Source: JBKPNX01 sp046732855
Lineage (GTDB): Bacteria; Pseudomonadota; Alphaproteobacteria; Geminicoccales; Geminicoccaceae
NCBI GenBank assembly: GCA_046732855.1
Contig: JBKPNX010000144.1
Span: 1-24,621, forward strand
Direction: 5' to 3'
DNA length: 24,621 bases
In this document: in pieces, positions 14,140-22,540 of the stretch
Layout: each line of letters starts with the position of its first letter
Position numbering within the stretch: position 1 is the stretch's first letter
The notes under the pieces: generated by a model
Databases searched by the model: none
What the model was told of the DNA's origin: nothing
The model's input: the letters and a program-made list of their open reading frames with translations, nothing else
Translations under genes and position numbers: made by a program

Positions 14140-15861
14140 TCAGGCCGAGACTCCCATGCGCTTCATGATCACCCACTGCTGGGCGACCGAGAGCACGTTG
14201 TTCCAGGTCCAATAGATGACGAGACCTGCCGGGAACGTGGCGAACAGGAAGATGAACATCGCCGGCAGAAACATCATGACCTTGGCCTGAACCGGGTCGG
14301 CCGGCTGCGGATTGAGCTTGGTCTGCAACAGCATGGTCGCGCCCATGAGCAGGGGCCAGATGCCGATCATGAGGAAGGTCGGCGGCGCCCAGGGGGCGAG
14401 ACCGAACAGGTTGAATACGGAGGTCGGATCGGGCGCCGACAGGTCCTGGATCCAGCCGAAGAACGGCGCGTGACGCATCTCGATCGACACGAACAGCACC
14501 TTGTACAGCGCGAAGAATACCGGAATCTGCACGACGATCGGCAGGCAACCCGACACCGGGTTGACCTTCTCCTTCTTGTACAGCCCCATGAGCTCCTGAT
14601 TCAGGCGCATCTTGTCGTCGCCGAATTCTTCGCGCAGGCGCATCATCTCGGGCTGCAGCTTCTTCATCTTGCTCATGGCCCGATACGATTTGTTGGCAAG
14701 CGGAAAGAACAGCAGCTTTACCAGAAGCGTAAGCAGCAGGATCGCGACGCCGTAATTACCGATCACCTGGTAGAAGAAATGCAGGATATGGAAAATCGGC
14801 TTGGTCAGGAAATAAAACCAGCCGAAGTCAACCGCGCGATCGAACAGCGGGATACCATAGCGCTCGGCGTAGGCGTCGAGCAGCTGAACCTCTTTGGCGC
14901 CCGCAAAGAACCGGTCGGTGACCTCGATGCTTTGGCCCGGAGCGACGCGTATCTCCGGACGCACATAATCGACCTGATAGCGGTCCTCCCCGTCGGTCAG
15001 AAAGTGGCGAAAGTTCGCGTCCAGCTCGGCATCCTGGTCGGGGACCAGCGACGCCAGCCAGTACTTGTCGGTGATGCCCATCCAACCGCCAGTGCTGGGC
15101 AGCTTGACGTCGCCGTCCTCGCGCAGATCCTTGTAGTCGATCTCGTGCAGCTTATCGCCGAGCACCCCGATCGGCCCCTCATGGAGGATGTAGAAGCCAA
15201 GCGTCTTGGGCGTGCCCCACCGGCTGATCAGGCCGTAGGGACGCAGCGCGACCGGCTTGTCGCCCGTGTTCTCGACCCGCTGGGTGATCGTGAACATGTA
15301 GTGTTCGTCGACCGCGACGGTGCGCACGAAGCGCAGACCCGCGCCGTTGTCCCAGGTCAGCGTGACCGGCTCGCCGGGGTGGATCTTGGCGCGGTCCGCC
15401 TGCCACTCGGTGTCGCGGCCGGGCACCGGGATGCCATTGTCGGCCGGCACCCAGCCGAACTCGGCGAAGTACGTGTTCGGCGCGCCGGGAGGATTGAGCA
15501 GCCGTACGTTCGGCGAATCCGGCGCGGTGGTTTCCCGGTACCTGGACAGCACCAGATCGTCGATGCGCCCGCCGGTGAGCGCGACAGACCCCTCGACCGT
15601 GCCGTTGGCGATCGTCACCCGCGTGCCGGTCGCGAGCGCCTGGGTGCGCGCCGCCTCGGGCGAGGCGGGGACTCCCGGCGCTGCGGGCCTGGCCGCTTCG
15701 GGCGCCGCCTGCTGCTGCGGCGACTCGACCGTCTGTTCGGTCCGCTGGGCCTGCTGCCGCTGCGTCTCCTTGATGCGCGGCAGCTCGTAGAAGTACTGGA
15801 ACGCGATAATGATCGTGACCGACAGGACGATCGCCAGAATCAGATTGCGTTGCTCGGGCAT
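14140..15861 (-). CDS. yidC: membrane protein insertase YidC
   Basis: A 573-residue inner-membrane insertase that works alone or with SecYEG. It has an N-terminal TM helix (NLILAIVLSVTIIIAFQYF), a Gln/Ala/Pro linker, a large periplasmic domain of about 270 residues, and the conserved five-helix YidC/Oxa1 core. The core starts at FGWFYFLTKPIFHILHFFY and includes YRAMSKMKKLQPEM, GCLPIVVQIPVFFALYKVLF and FPAGLVIYWTWNNVLSVAQQ. This is the Gram-negative form. ATG 15861 (MPEQRNLIL) is chosen because it begins the first TM helix and an agaaaggagat site precedes it, although the frame is open further upstream. It overlaps the end of yidD by 22 bases. Confidence 0.97.
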   Translation of the reverse strand: MPEQRNLILAIVLSVTIIIAFQYFYELPRIKETQRQQAQRTEQTVESPQQQAAPEAARPAAPGVPASPEAARTQALATGTRVTIANGTVEGSVALTGGRIDDLVLSRYRETTAPDSPNVRLLNPPGAPNTYFAEFGWVPADNGIPVPGRDTEWQADRAKIHPGEPVTLTWDNGAGLRFVRTVAVDEHYMFTITQRVENTGDKPVALRPYGLISRWGTPKTLGFYILHEGPIGVLGDKLHEIDYKDLREDGDVKLPSTGGWMGITDKYWLASLVPDQDAELDANFRHFLTDGEDRYQVDYVRPEIRVAPGQSIEVTDRFFAGAKEVQLLDAYAERYGIPLFDRAVDFGWFYFLTKPIFHILHFFYQVIGNYGVAILLLTLLVKLLFFPLANKSYRAMSKMKKLQPEMMRLREEFGDDKMRLNQELMGLYKKEKVNPVSGCLPIVVQIPVFFALYKVLFVSIEMRHAPFFGWIQDLSAPDPTSVFNLFGLAPWAPPTFLMIGIWPLLMGATMLLQTKLNPQPADPVQAKVMMFLPAMFIFLFATFPAGLVIYWTWNNVLSVAQQWVIMKRMGVSA

Positions 15862-16241
15862 GACGGCCCCGATCTCCTTTCTGTGGGCCGGCGAGGCATC
15901 TGCCCCGTAAGCACGGATCGATTCCAGTCCGGAGCGCTGCCCGGCACCGGGTCGTAGCCGGAGTCGCTCCAGGGGTGGCACCGCACCAGGCGGCGTACCG
16001 CCAGCCAGCCGCCGCGCACCAGGCCGTGCGTCTCAAGCGCGTCGAGGGCATACTCCGAGCAGGTCGGCAGGTAGCGGCAGCTCGGCCCGAGCAGCGGTGA
16101 GATCACGAAGCGGTACAGCCGGATCGGCCAGCCGGCGAGTCGGCCGAGGCGGTGGCCGCGGTTTGGCCCGGCGCCCGGCGCGGGCGCACGACCCGGGCAA
16201 ACGCCATGGCCAGATCGCTCAGGACGACATGGAACGGGCAT
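15840..16241 (-). CDS. yidD: membrane protein insertion efficiency factor YidD
   Basis: A small membrane-associated protein that assists YidC-dependent insertion. The family signature is complete: IRLYRFVISPLLGPSCRYLP, then TCSEYALDALETHG, RGGWLAVRRLVRCHPW and GYDPVP. From ATG 16241 it has 133 residues against about 70-100 in most relatives, with about 40 unusual N-terminal residues (PGRAPAPGAGPNRGH) that overlap the end of rnpA by 139 bases. No ATG, GTG or TTG lies between 16241 and the conserved part. The only near option is a CTG at the LYRFV position, so the true start is uncertain. The end overlaps yidC by 22 bases. Confidence 0.9.
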   Translation of the reverse strand: MPVPCRPERSGHGVCPGRAPAPGAGPNRGHRLGRLAGWPIRLYRFVISPLLGPSCRYLPTCSEYALDALETHGLVRGGWLAVRRLVRCHPWSDSGYDPVPGSAPDWNRSVLTGQMPRRPTERRSGPSCPSNAI

Positions 16242-16507
16242 GTCAGGATCGCCGGCCGCGCCACCAGAACGTAGTCATAGCCAGGCTTGGCGGTGCCGGA
16301 AAGGATCGCGCGCGCCGCCGCCCGGAGCCGGCGCCGCGCCCGATTGCGAGCGACCGCATTGCCGATCCGCCGGCTGGCGGTGAATCCGATGCCAATCTCG
16401 TCGGCCGCGCCGCGCGGGCCTGCCTGCAGCACGAACGCGGCTGCCACGTAGCGGCAGCGCGTCCCCGCCACGGCGAGAAATTGGCGGCGCCGCTTCAGGC
16501 GGACCAC
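16103..16507 (-). CDS. rnpA: ribonuclease P protein component
   Basis: A 134-residue basic protein that binds RNase P RNA and helps cleave the 5' leaders of tRNA precursors. It has LKRRRQFLAVA at the N-terminus, IGIGFTASRRIGNAVARNRA, and the RNR signature RNRARRRLR at 54-62. These are followed by YDYVLVARPA and a proline/alanine-rich tail. GTG 16507 (VVRLKRR) is preferred over TTG 16537, because an aggga g site stands just before it and the family starts close to the RLKRR motif. It follows rpmH by 57 bases. Confidence 0.94.
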   Translation of the reverse strand: MVRLKRRRQFLAVAGTRCRYVAAAFVLQAGPRGAADEIGIGFTASRRIGNAVARNRARRRLRAAARAILSGTAKPGYDYVLVARPAILTCPFHVVLSDLAMAFARVVRPRRAPGQTAATASADSPAGRSGCTAS

Positions 16508-16564
16508 CCGACTCCCTGTGGCCGCGCATGCGCTCAAGCCGAACCCGTAGCAGTGTGCCGACGC

Positions 16565-16699
16565 TCAGCAGGACAGGCGCTTGCGCCCTTTGGCCCGCCT
16601 CCGCGCGAGCACGCGCCGGCCGCCTACGGTCGCCATGCGGGCGCGAAACCCGTGCCGTCGCTTGCGGACGATGTTGCTCGGCTGATACGTGCGCTTCAC
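16565..16699 (-). CDS. rpmH: 50S ribosomal protein L34
   Basis: A 44-residue, highly basic ribosomal protein. The translation begins MKRTYQPSNIVRKRRHGFRA, continues RMATVGGRRVLARRRAKGRK and ends RLSC. This is the complete L34 signature (KRTYQPS, RKRRHGFRARM, GRRVLxRRRxKGRK). The start is GTG 16699. The gene is too short for common ORF cut-offs but is unmistakable by sequence and by its position before rnpA. A consensus-like promoter lies about 40 bases upstream, and it is the first gene of the operon. Confidence 0.97.
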   Translation of the reverse strand: MKRTYQPSNIVRKRRHGFRARMATVGGRRVLARRRAKGRKRLSC

Positions 16700-16740
16700 G
16701 ACGGAGCCTTCCGCCAGACCCTTGCCAAACCAGAGCGCCG

Positions 16741-16769
16741 TGTATAGGCCGCGCCCAACTGCCTGTCAA
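16741..16769 (-). promoter_or_regulatory. sigma70-type promoter of the rpmH operon
   Basis: On the minus strand, TTGACA (16764-16769) is separated by exactly 17 bases from TATACA (16741-16746). This is a perfect -35 box and a near-consensus -10 box. The start of transcription would fall near 16734, about 35 bases before the rpmH GTG. It fits the strong constitutive expression expected for a ribosomal gene. Confidence 0.85.
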
Positions 16770-17034
16770 ACGGGCCCCCTCAGGGGAGGACCACGCCGTG
16801 ACAGCAGCTTGCCCGACCATGTCCGCCGCTTGCCTGCACCGCTTGCCATACCGGGGTCCTATATGGTCCCGCTCGCACAGATTGCCACGCTCGCACGGCG
16901 TCCCGATGGTCAATTCGTGTGCCTGACCGGCTTGCCGTGCCCGACACCGCCGCAGCCGACGGCACGGTCGGGATCGACGGCTCGTGAGCGGCGGTGATGC
17001 CCACAGCCGCGGCAGTGGGTTAGACTGGCACGTT

Positions 17035-17880
17035 ATGGCACCACGCGCGGCGATGCGACCCGTTCTCGTGGCAGCCGTCGGGCTGCTCATCGTGCTCGCC
17101 TCGGCGCGCGGGCACGCGGGGCCGCCCGCCGCCCTGTGGCAACGTTGGCTCGCCCACGATCCCAACTCGACGCTGCGGATCGAGCATGACGAGTGGGATG
17201 CGATTTTGATGCGCTACATCAGAATCGGTGAGGATGGCGTGCATCGCATCGCCTATGGCGAGGTCACGCCCGCCGATCGGGCGCGGCTCGACGCGTACAT
17301 CGCGCACATGGCGGGGCTGCCGATCAGCGCCTACAACCGGGCGGAGCAGCTGGCGTTCTGGATCAACCTCTACAATGCCCTGGTCATTCGCCTGGTGCTC
17401 GATCATTATCCGATCGCGAGCATCCGGGACATCGGCGCCTCGAGCGAAGCCGGCGGCGCCGGTCCCTGGCGGCAGGAGCTGGTCGTGGTGGAGGGCAGCC
17501 CGATCTCGCTCTACGATATCCAGCATCGCATCCTGCGCCCGATCTGGCGCGATCCGCGCATTCACTACGCGCTTTCCTGCGGCGCCGTGAGCTGTCCCAA
17601 TCTGCAACCGGAGCCGTTCTATGCCGACGAGCTCGAGCGCCAGCTGAACGAGGCGGCGATCGAGTACGTCAACGGCTCGCGCTGCATCAGGATCGAGGGC
17701 GACCAGCTGGGCCTGTCCAGCATGTTTCGCTGGTACAAGGACGACTTCGGTGGCACCGACCGCGACGTGATCAATCACCTGATGGCGTACGCCGAGCCAG
17801 GCCTCGCGATGAAGCTGCAACGGTTCGACCAGATCACCGACGATGGCTTCGACTGGCGGCTCAACGACGCGGGCTCGTAG
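17035..17880 (+). CDS. exported DUF547 protein
   Basis: A 281-residue protein with a signal peptide (VLVAAVGLLIVLASARGHA, cleavage near GPPAAL) and a DUF547 domain. Typical family motifs are NRAEQLAFWINLYNALVIRL, then SLYDIQHRILRPIWRDPRIH, YALSCGAVSCPNL, and FRWYKDDFGG near the end. The conserved His/Cys-containing ALSCGAxSCP segment hints at a catalytic or metal site, but the biochemical function of the family is not known. ATG 17035 is preferred over GTG 16984, because the extension is polar and would separate the signal peptide from the N-terminus. The gene diverges from the rpmH operon with 265 bases between the rpmH promoter and this start. Confidence 0.85.
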   Translation: MAPRAAMRPVLVAAVGLLIVLASARGHAGPPAALWQRWLAHDPNSTLRIEHDEWDAILMRYIRIGEDGVHRIAYGEVTPADRARLDAYIAHMAGLPISAYNRAEQLAFWINLYNALVIRLVLDHYPIASIRDIGASSEAGGAGPWRQELVVVEGSPISLYDIQHRILRPIWRDPRIHYALSCGAVSCPNLQPEPFYADELERQLNEAAIEYVNGSRCIRIEGDQLGLSSMFRWYKDDFGGTDRDVINHLMAYAEPGLAMKLQRFDQITDDGFDWRLNDAGS

Positions 17881-17943
17881 GCAGTCAGAGCGAAGGGCCG
17901 TTGCCGGCTGGCAGCGGTGGGATTAACGGTTATAACCGCGACG

Positions 17944-19329
17944 ATGGCGGGACCGCTCTCTCAGCCGGCGCTGTACCGGTCGCTCTCGGCACGCCTGCTC
18001 GTGCTGACCATGGCCTTCGTCCTGCTCGGCGAGGTGCTGATCTACGTCCCCTCGATCGCGCGGTTTCGCAAGGTCTACCTGGATGAGCGAATCGCCGCCG
18101 CTCACCTTGCCACCCTGTCGCTCGAGGCCTCGCCCGACGGTCTCAGCGATGATCTCGAGCAGGAACTCCTCAGCCATGCCGGGGTCCTGTCGGTGGTTCT
18201 GCGCGAGCCGGCGGCCGAATTGATGCTGGGGCAGCTGCCCCCGGTCGAGCAGGTCTATGATCTGCGCACCTCGAGCCCCGCAACCCTGATCCGCGATGCG
18301 TTCGTGACGCTGTGGCACGGCGGCGGGCGCACCATCCGCGTCATCGGCCCGTCGCCGGCGCGGCCCGCGGTGCTGGTCGACATCAGTCTGCGCGAGCAGG
18401 GCCTCTGGAACGCCCTGGTCAGCTACTCGTGGCGCATCCTCACCCTGTCCGTCGTCATCTCGCTGCTCACGGCGTTCCTCGTGTTCACCGCGCTGCAGCT
18501 GATGATCGTGCGGCCGTTGCGCCGGATCACGGACAGCGTGATCGCATTCCGCCGCCGGCCGGAGGACGCCAGCGTCAATTTGCCGCCGTCCGAGCGCCGC
18601 GATGAGATCGGCCTGGTCCAGACCGAGCTCAGCAACATGCAGGGCGCGCTGCGCAGCGCGCTCGCGCACCAGACGCGCCTCGCCGCGCTGGGCTCGGCGG
18701 TGAGCAAGATCAACCATGACCTGCGCAACATCCTGGCGAGCGCCATGGTCGTGTCCGATCGTCTCGAGCAGAGCCAGGATCCGGAAGTGCGCCACGTCAC
18801 GCCACGCCTGCTGGAAGCGCTCGATCGCGCCGCCCGGTTGTGCAGCGCCACCCTGAATTTTGCGCGTGCCGAGGCAGCCGATCCCCAGAAGACCCATTTT
18901 CCGCTCGCGCCGCTGCTGGATGAGGTGGGCGAGGCCGTGCTCGGCCCTGATCCGGGGCCGGTCCGCTGGCGCAACGAGGTCGGCGCCGATATCCGGGTGC
19001 TGGCCGACCGCGATCAGTTGTATCGCGTGCTGATGAACCTCGGCCGCAATGCCGCCGAGGCCCTGCCGCAGGCGGGCGGCCTGATCTCGATCACGGCCTG
19101 GCAGACCACCGACGAGACGCTGATCGAGATCGCCGATACCGGCCGCGGCATCCCCAAGGCGAGGCAGGCGCACCTGTTCGAGGCGTTCTCGGGATCGGCG
19201 CGGCTGGGCGGTACCGGGCTTGGCCTCGCGATCGCGCGCGAGATCATGCGCGCGCACGGCGGCGATGTCGTGCTTGCCCACACCAGCGACGAGGGCACGG
19301 CGTTCCGGCTGACTCTGCCGGTCCGCTGA
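17944..19329 (+). CDS. sensor histidine kinase, orphan
   Basis: A 461-residue membrane sensor kinase. TM1 (LLVLTMAFVLLGEVLIYVP) is at about 15-35 and a periplasmic sensing part of about 125 residues follows. TM2 (LTLSVVISLLTAFLVFTALQ) is at about 165-185, then a HAMP linker (VRPLRRITDSVIAFRRRP). The phospho-acceptor is His258 in SKINHDLRNILAS. The ATPase core has the N box NLGRNAAEA, G1 DTGRGIP and G2 GGTGLGLAI. All catalytic residues are present. No response regulator gene is adjacent, so its partner is elsewhere. GTG 17917 is an alternative start; ATG 17944 was chosen because it lies nearer TM1. Confidence 0.92.
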   Translation: MAGPLSQPALYRSLSARLLVLTMAFVLLGEVLIYVPSIARFRKVYLDERIAAAHLATLSLEASPDGLSDDLEQELLSHAGVLSVVLREPAAELMLGQLPPVEQVYDLRTSSPATLIRDAFVTLWHGGGRTIRVIGPSPARPAVLVDISLREQGLWNALVSYSWRILTLSVVISLLTAFLVFTALQLMIVRPLRRITDSVIAFRRRPEDASVNLPPSERRDEIGLVQTELSNMQGALRSALAHQTRLAALGSAVSKINHDLRNILASAMVVSDRLEQSQDPEVRHVTPRLLEALDRAARLCSATLNFARAEAADPQKTHFPLAPLLDEVGEAVLGPDPGPVRWRNEVGADIRVLADRDQLYRVLMNLGRNAAEALPQAGGLISITAWQTTDETLIEIADTGRGIPKARQAHLFEAFSGSARLGGTGLGLAIAREIMRAHGGDVVLAHTSDEGTAFRLTLPVR

Positions 19330-20213
19330 GGCGAGCTGATCCGGGCCGCGCGCGTGGCGTCTGCGCCGGTGGGGTCCCCTTTCACGACCGCCCGAACGCG
19401 GAGATCAGGCTTCGGACCCACGTCGTCCGGGTTGTTCCCATGCCTGCAGCTGTTTACGCCTGATCCGAGCCCTCGCGCGGTCAGATGCACGAGCACTGGT
19501 ACGAGGCGCAACCGCTGCCTCAAACATGGACGACCTGCACGAGCACAAAAGAAACCCCGAGCATCGCGGCGTGACGCTCAGTCGCTCGCCCTCGGGACAA
19601 CGCTGCGCGTTGCCCAGACGGGCCCACCGCCGCCACCATGATCCAATTTGCGGCAGATCCTGGACACAGCTCTCCTTTGTGGAACAGGCCACTGGACCTC
19701 TTGCCAGGCAGTCGAGAGTCGACGCTGCCCCGGATGCCTACCGAAATCAAGCTGGGGAGCGCAGTGCGCAGTCGAGCAGGCGCACTCCTGACGACACTCT
19801 GCGGGTCCTGGGGAGTTTCGGACCAGACCTGCATCGGCCGGCGCGACCCGGTCGAGGCAGGCCAGAGGTTAGGCTCAGCATTCGGCCGGTCTTGGTCAAA
19901 GGCGGATGGGCTAGGAACCGCTTGGGCGATCTCGCGCTGCCGGGCAAAGTCTGAGCGCGGCCGATCGGTCAGTGCCGCTTTTGCAGTCCGATCGGGCGAT
20001 CCGGGTCCACCAGGCAATTACCGAGGCGCAGGTCGACATGGCAGCGATAGCTGTGTCGAGCTCGGCGCAGCGTCCGACGGCGCCGGCTGGGACAGCGCTC
20101 GGGTGCGTTGCCGTGAGCATCCGGTCAAGCGGTGAGGATGCGACCGGGCGTCCGCGCCTCTCAGGGCTGCGAAAAAGGCGCCCCCTGTGGCGATGTTGCC
20201 GAGTGGCACGAGC
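19330..20213. other. 884-base stretch without a convincing gene
   Basis: This lies between the converging histidine kinase and rpoH genes. Several overlapping ORFs of 60-165 codons exist on both strands, but none has a recognisable domain, ribosome binding site or plausible composition. I found no tRNA, tmRNA, SRP RNA core or insertion sequence ends. Only a possible rpoH terminator near its right end stands out. Confidence 0.5.
20172..20192 (-). terminator. possible rpoH terminator
   Basis: On the minus strand, about 20 bases after the rpoH stop, a short cgcc-acaggg-ggcg stem is followed by cc and five T residues. The T run is good but the stem is only 4 bp. Confidence 0.45.
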
Positions 20214-21134
20214 TCAGGCGTAGGGCCGCGCCGCCTCCGGCGGCCGCAGCGCCGCGACCGCGTTCGCCGCCTGCTCGGCCTCCAGCGACCTGATCGCGCG
20301 CTGCAGCTTCTCGAACGCGCGCACCTCGATTTGGCGCACGCGCTCGCGCGAGATGCCGTACTCGCCGCTCAGCTCCTCGAGCGTGGTCGGCTCGTCCTTG
20401 AGGCGGCGCTCCGTCAGAATGTGCCGCTCGCGCTCGTTGAGCACGCCCATTGCCCGGTGCAGCAGCGACATCCGGTGGTCGAACTCGTCGGACTCGGCGA
20501 GATTGGTTTCCTGACTCGCCGTCTCGTCGACCAGCCAGTCCTGCCAGTCGGTCTCGCTGTCGACCCGCAGCGGCACATTCAGGGAGCGGTCGCCCCCCTC
20601 GAGGCGCCGGTTCATCTCGATCACCTCGTTCTCGGTGACGTCGAGCCGCTCGGCGATCGCTTTCACCGTCTCGGGCGCGAGGTCGCCCTCGTCGATCGCC
20701 TGCATCTGGCCCTTCAGCTTGCGCAGATTGAAAAACAGCTTCTTCTGCGCCGCCGTGGTGCCCATCTTGACCAGCGACCACGAGTGCAGGATGTACTCCT
20801 GGATCGCCGCCCGGATCCACCACATGGCGTAAGTCGCAAGCCGAAAGCCGCGGTCCGGGTCGAACCGCTTCACCGCCTGCATCAGGCCGACATTGCCCTC
20901 GGAGATGATCTCGTTCAGCGGCAGCCCGTAGCCGCGGTAACCCATGGCGATCTTGGCCACCAGGCGCAGGTGACTGGTCACCAGGCGGTGCGCCGCTTGG
21001 CTGTCGCCCTGCTCCTGCCATCTCTTGGCCAGCATGAACTCCTCTTCCGGCTCGAGCATCGGAAAGCGCCGGATTTCCTCGAGATAGCGCGAAAGGCTGG
21101 AGCCTTCCGCCGGGACTGTCAGAAAGTTCGCCAA
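20214..21134 (-). CDS. rpoH: RNA polymerase sigma-32 (heat-shock sigma factor)
   Basis: A 306-residue group 3 sigma factor that directs heat-shock transcription. Region 1.2/2 is SRYLEEIRRFPML, then RLVTSHLRLVAKIAMGYRGY and RGFRLATYAMWWIRAAIQEY. The RpoH box QKKLFFNLRKLK at about 130-141 is diagnostic and separates it from RpoD. Region 4 is NERERHILTERRLKD with the helix-turn-helix TLEELSGEYGISRERVRQIE. TTG 21134 is chosen because it follows a GGAG at 9 bases and lies downstream of a recognisable promoter; the longer TTG start at 21197 would lie inside the -35 box. It stands next to rluD, as in many alphaproteobacteria. Confidence 0.95.
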   Translation of the reverse strand: MANFLTVPAEGSSLSRYLEEIRRFPMLEPEEEFMLAKRWQEQGDSQAAHRLVTSHLRLVAKIAMGYRGYGLPLNEIISEGNVGLMQAVKRFDPDRGFRLATYAMWWIRAAIQEYILHSWSLVKMGTTAAQKKLFFNLRKLKGQMQAIDEGDLAPETVKAIAERLDVTENEVIEMNRRLEGGDRSLNVPLRVDSETDWQDWLVDETASQETNLAESDEFDHRMSLLHRAMGVLNERERHILTERRLKDEPTTLEELSGEYGISRERVRQIEVRAFEKLQRAIRSLEAEQAANAVAALRPPEAARPYA

Positions 21135-21167
21135 GTGTTCCGTCTCCGAGTGCGTAGAGAAACCCCA

Positions 21168-21197
21168 ACTATATTGGGCGCGCGGGGCGAAATCCAA
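21168..21197 (-). promoter_or_regulatory. rpoH promoter
   Basis: On the minus strand, TTGGAT (21192-21197) and TATAGT (21168-21173) are 18 bases apart. Transcription would start near 21161, 27 bases before TTG 21134. The overlapping cccaatata could also be read as a sigma-32-like -10 element, but the -35 is a poor match to CTTGAA, so autoregulation is only a possibility. Confidence 0.6.
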
Positions 21198-21221
21198 TGC
21201 TCAGGCGGGCGGCTATTCGCG

Positions 21222-22214
21222 CTAGTGTCGATCGGTATGGTTAACGAACGATGAACATGCAACCTCTGCGCGCAGTCGCTCGGCGAGACGGTCGAACCCG
21301 GCCGGCGGCGGCCGTTCGAAGCTGCGCCATTCGCCGCTGACCGGATGGGTAAAGCCGAGCCGATGGGCGTGCAGCGCGATCCGCCCCAGATGGGCGACAT
21401 GATCGCGCAAGGCCGCGCCGATCTGCGGGCGCCGGTGCGGCCGGTACACCGGATCTCCGATGATGCCGAGCCCGAGCGCGGCGAGATGCACGCGGATCTG
21501 GTGGGTCCGCCCGGTCGCGAGCTCCACGTCCAGACGCGCGGCGAGCGTGCCGAACGCTTCCTGCAGGCGATAGTGGGTGAGCGCCCGCTTGCCGCGCTCG
21601 ACCACCGCCATGCGTTTGCGGTCCTTGGGATGGCGCCCGATCGGCCGGTCGACCGATCCGCTCGGCTGCGGCGGCACGCCCCACGCGATCGCCTGGTATC
21701 CCCGCTCGATCCGATGCACGCTGAACTGCGCCGCGAGGCCGACGTGCGCGCGATCGTGCTTGGCCACGACCAGGAGGCCGCTGACGTCCTTGTCGAGCCG
21801 GTGGACGATCCCCGGCCGCAGCACGCCGCCGATGCCCGAAAGGCTGTCGGCGCAGTGGGCGAGCAGGGCGTTGACCAGCGTGCCGCGCCCATGGCCCGGC
21901 GCCGGATGGACCACCAGGCCGGCGGGCTTGTCGAGCACGAGCAGGTGCTCGTCCTCGAACAAGACGTCGAGCGGGCGCGCCTCTGCCTGCGGTAGCGCCG
22001 GCCGCAGCTCGGGCAGCTGAAGGGCGTAGCTCTGACCCGGTTTGACCCGGCTCGATCCGTCCGTTATCACCGCATCGTCGCGCCTGACCTCGCCTGCCTC
22101 GATCAGGTCCTGGAGGCGCGCGCGCGACAGCTCCGGCCAGCGGCTCGCCAGAAATTTGTCCAGGCGTTGGCCGGCATCGTCGGGGCCGGCGGTCGCGGTC
22201 AGGATGCGGCTCAT
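21222..22214 (-). CDS. rluD: ribosomal large subunit pseudouridine synthase, RluD family
   Basis: A 330-residue RNA-modifying enzyme that converts uridines to pseudouridine, in E. coli in helix 69 of 23S rRNA. An S4 RNA-binding domain is at about 15-65 (RLDKFLASRWPELSRARLQD). The catalytic domain has LLVLDKPAGLVVHPAPGHG, then GIVHRLDKDVSGLLVVAK with catalytic Asp141, and later TGRTHQIRVHLAALGLGIIG. The length is normal. It starts only 14 bases from the divergent DUF6476 gene, and the downstream rpoH promoter lies just before the end of its coding sequence or immediately after it. Assignment to RluD rather than RluC/RluA rests on the S4 domain and the rpoH linkage. Confidence 0.92.
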   Translation of the reverse strand: MSRILTATAGPDDAGQRLDKFLASRWPELSRARLQDLIEAGEVRRDDAVITDGSSRVKPGQSYALQLPELRPALPQAEARPLDVLFEDEHLLVLDKPAGLVVHPAPGHGRGTLVNALLAHCADSLSGIGGVLRPGIVHRLDKDVSGLLVVAKHDRAHVGLAAQFSVHRIERGYQAIAWGVPPQPSGSVDRPIGRHPKDRKRMAVVERGKRALTHYRLQEAFGTLAARLDVELATGRTHQIRVHLAALGLGIIGDPVYRPHRRPQIGAALRDHVAHLGRIALHAHRLGFTHPVSGEWRSFERPPPAGFDRLAERLRAEVACSSFVNHTDRH

Positions 22215-22228
22215 GCTCGGCGGCTAGC

Positions 22229-22525
22229 GTGGACAACATTCCGAGCGCCCTCAAGCTCTTTGTCATCGCCAGCGGGATCGTGCTGGTCGCCGGCACGATA
22301 CTGCTGACGGTGCTGATCGCGCTCCGCGCGGGCGCCGATGATCCGGCCGGACAGCGGGCGCCGCAGGGGCTGTTGCTGCCCGCTGGCGCGCGGATCGAGC
22401 AGGTCGTGGTCGACGGCCGCCGCCTGGTTCTGCTCGGCAGCGACGAGGCGGGCAAGCAGTTCCTTGCCGTGGTCGACCCGGTGACCGGGGAGCGCCTCAG
22501 CCTGTTGCGCGTCCGCCCCGAATAG
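22229..22525 (+). CDS. DUF6476-type single-pass membrane protein
   Basis: A 98-residue protein starting at GTG 22229 (VDNIPSALKLFVIASG). It has one N-terminal transmembrane helix (LFVIASGIVLVAGTILLTVLIAL) and a soluble C-terminal part of about 60 residues (LLLPAGARIEQVVVDGRRLV, then DPVTGERLSLL). This matches the small DUF6476 family, which in alphaproteobacteria lies divergent from rluD. The function is unknown. The start is just 14 bases from the rluD start on the other strand, leaving no room for separate promoters between them. Confidence 0.8.
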   Translation: MDNIPSALKLFVIASGIVLVAGTILLTVLIALRAGADDPAGQRAPQGLLLPAGARIEQVVVDGRRLVLLGSDEAGKQFLAVVDPVTGERLSLLRVRPE

Positions 22526-22540
22526 GCGCCCGACCTCGAC

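Noticed and set aside
16770..17034. Replication origin next to rpmH
   Set aside because: rpmH lies near oriC in some bacteria, but no DnaA boxes, AT-rich stretch or dnaA gene is seen here.
19520..20135. 165-codon ORFs on both strands in the gap before rpoH
   Set aside because: They overlap each other, lack ribosome binding sites and show no recognisable domain; high GC alone produces such frames.
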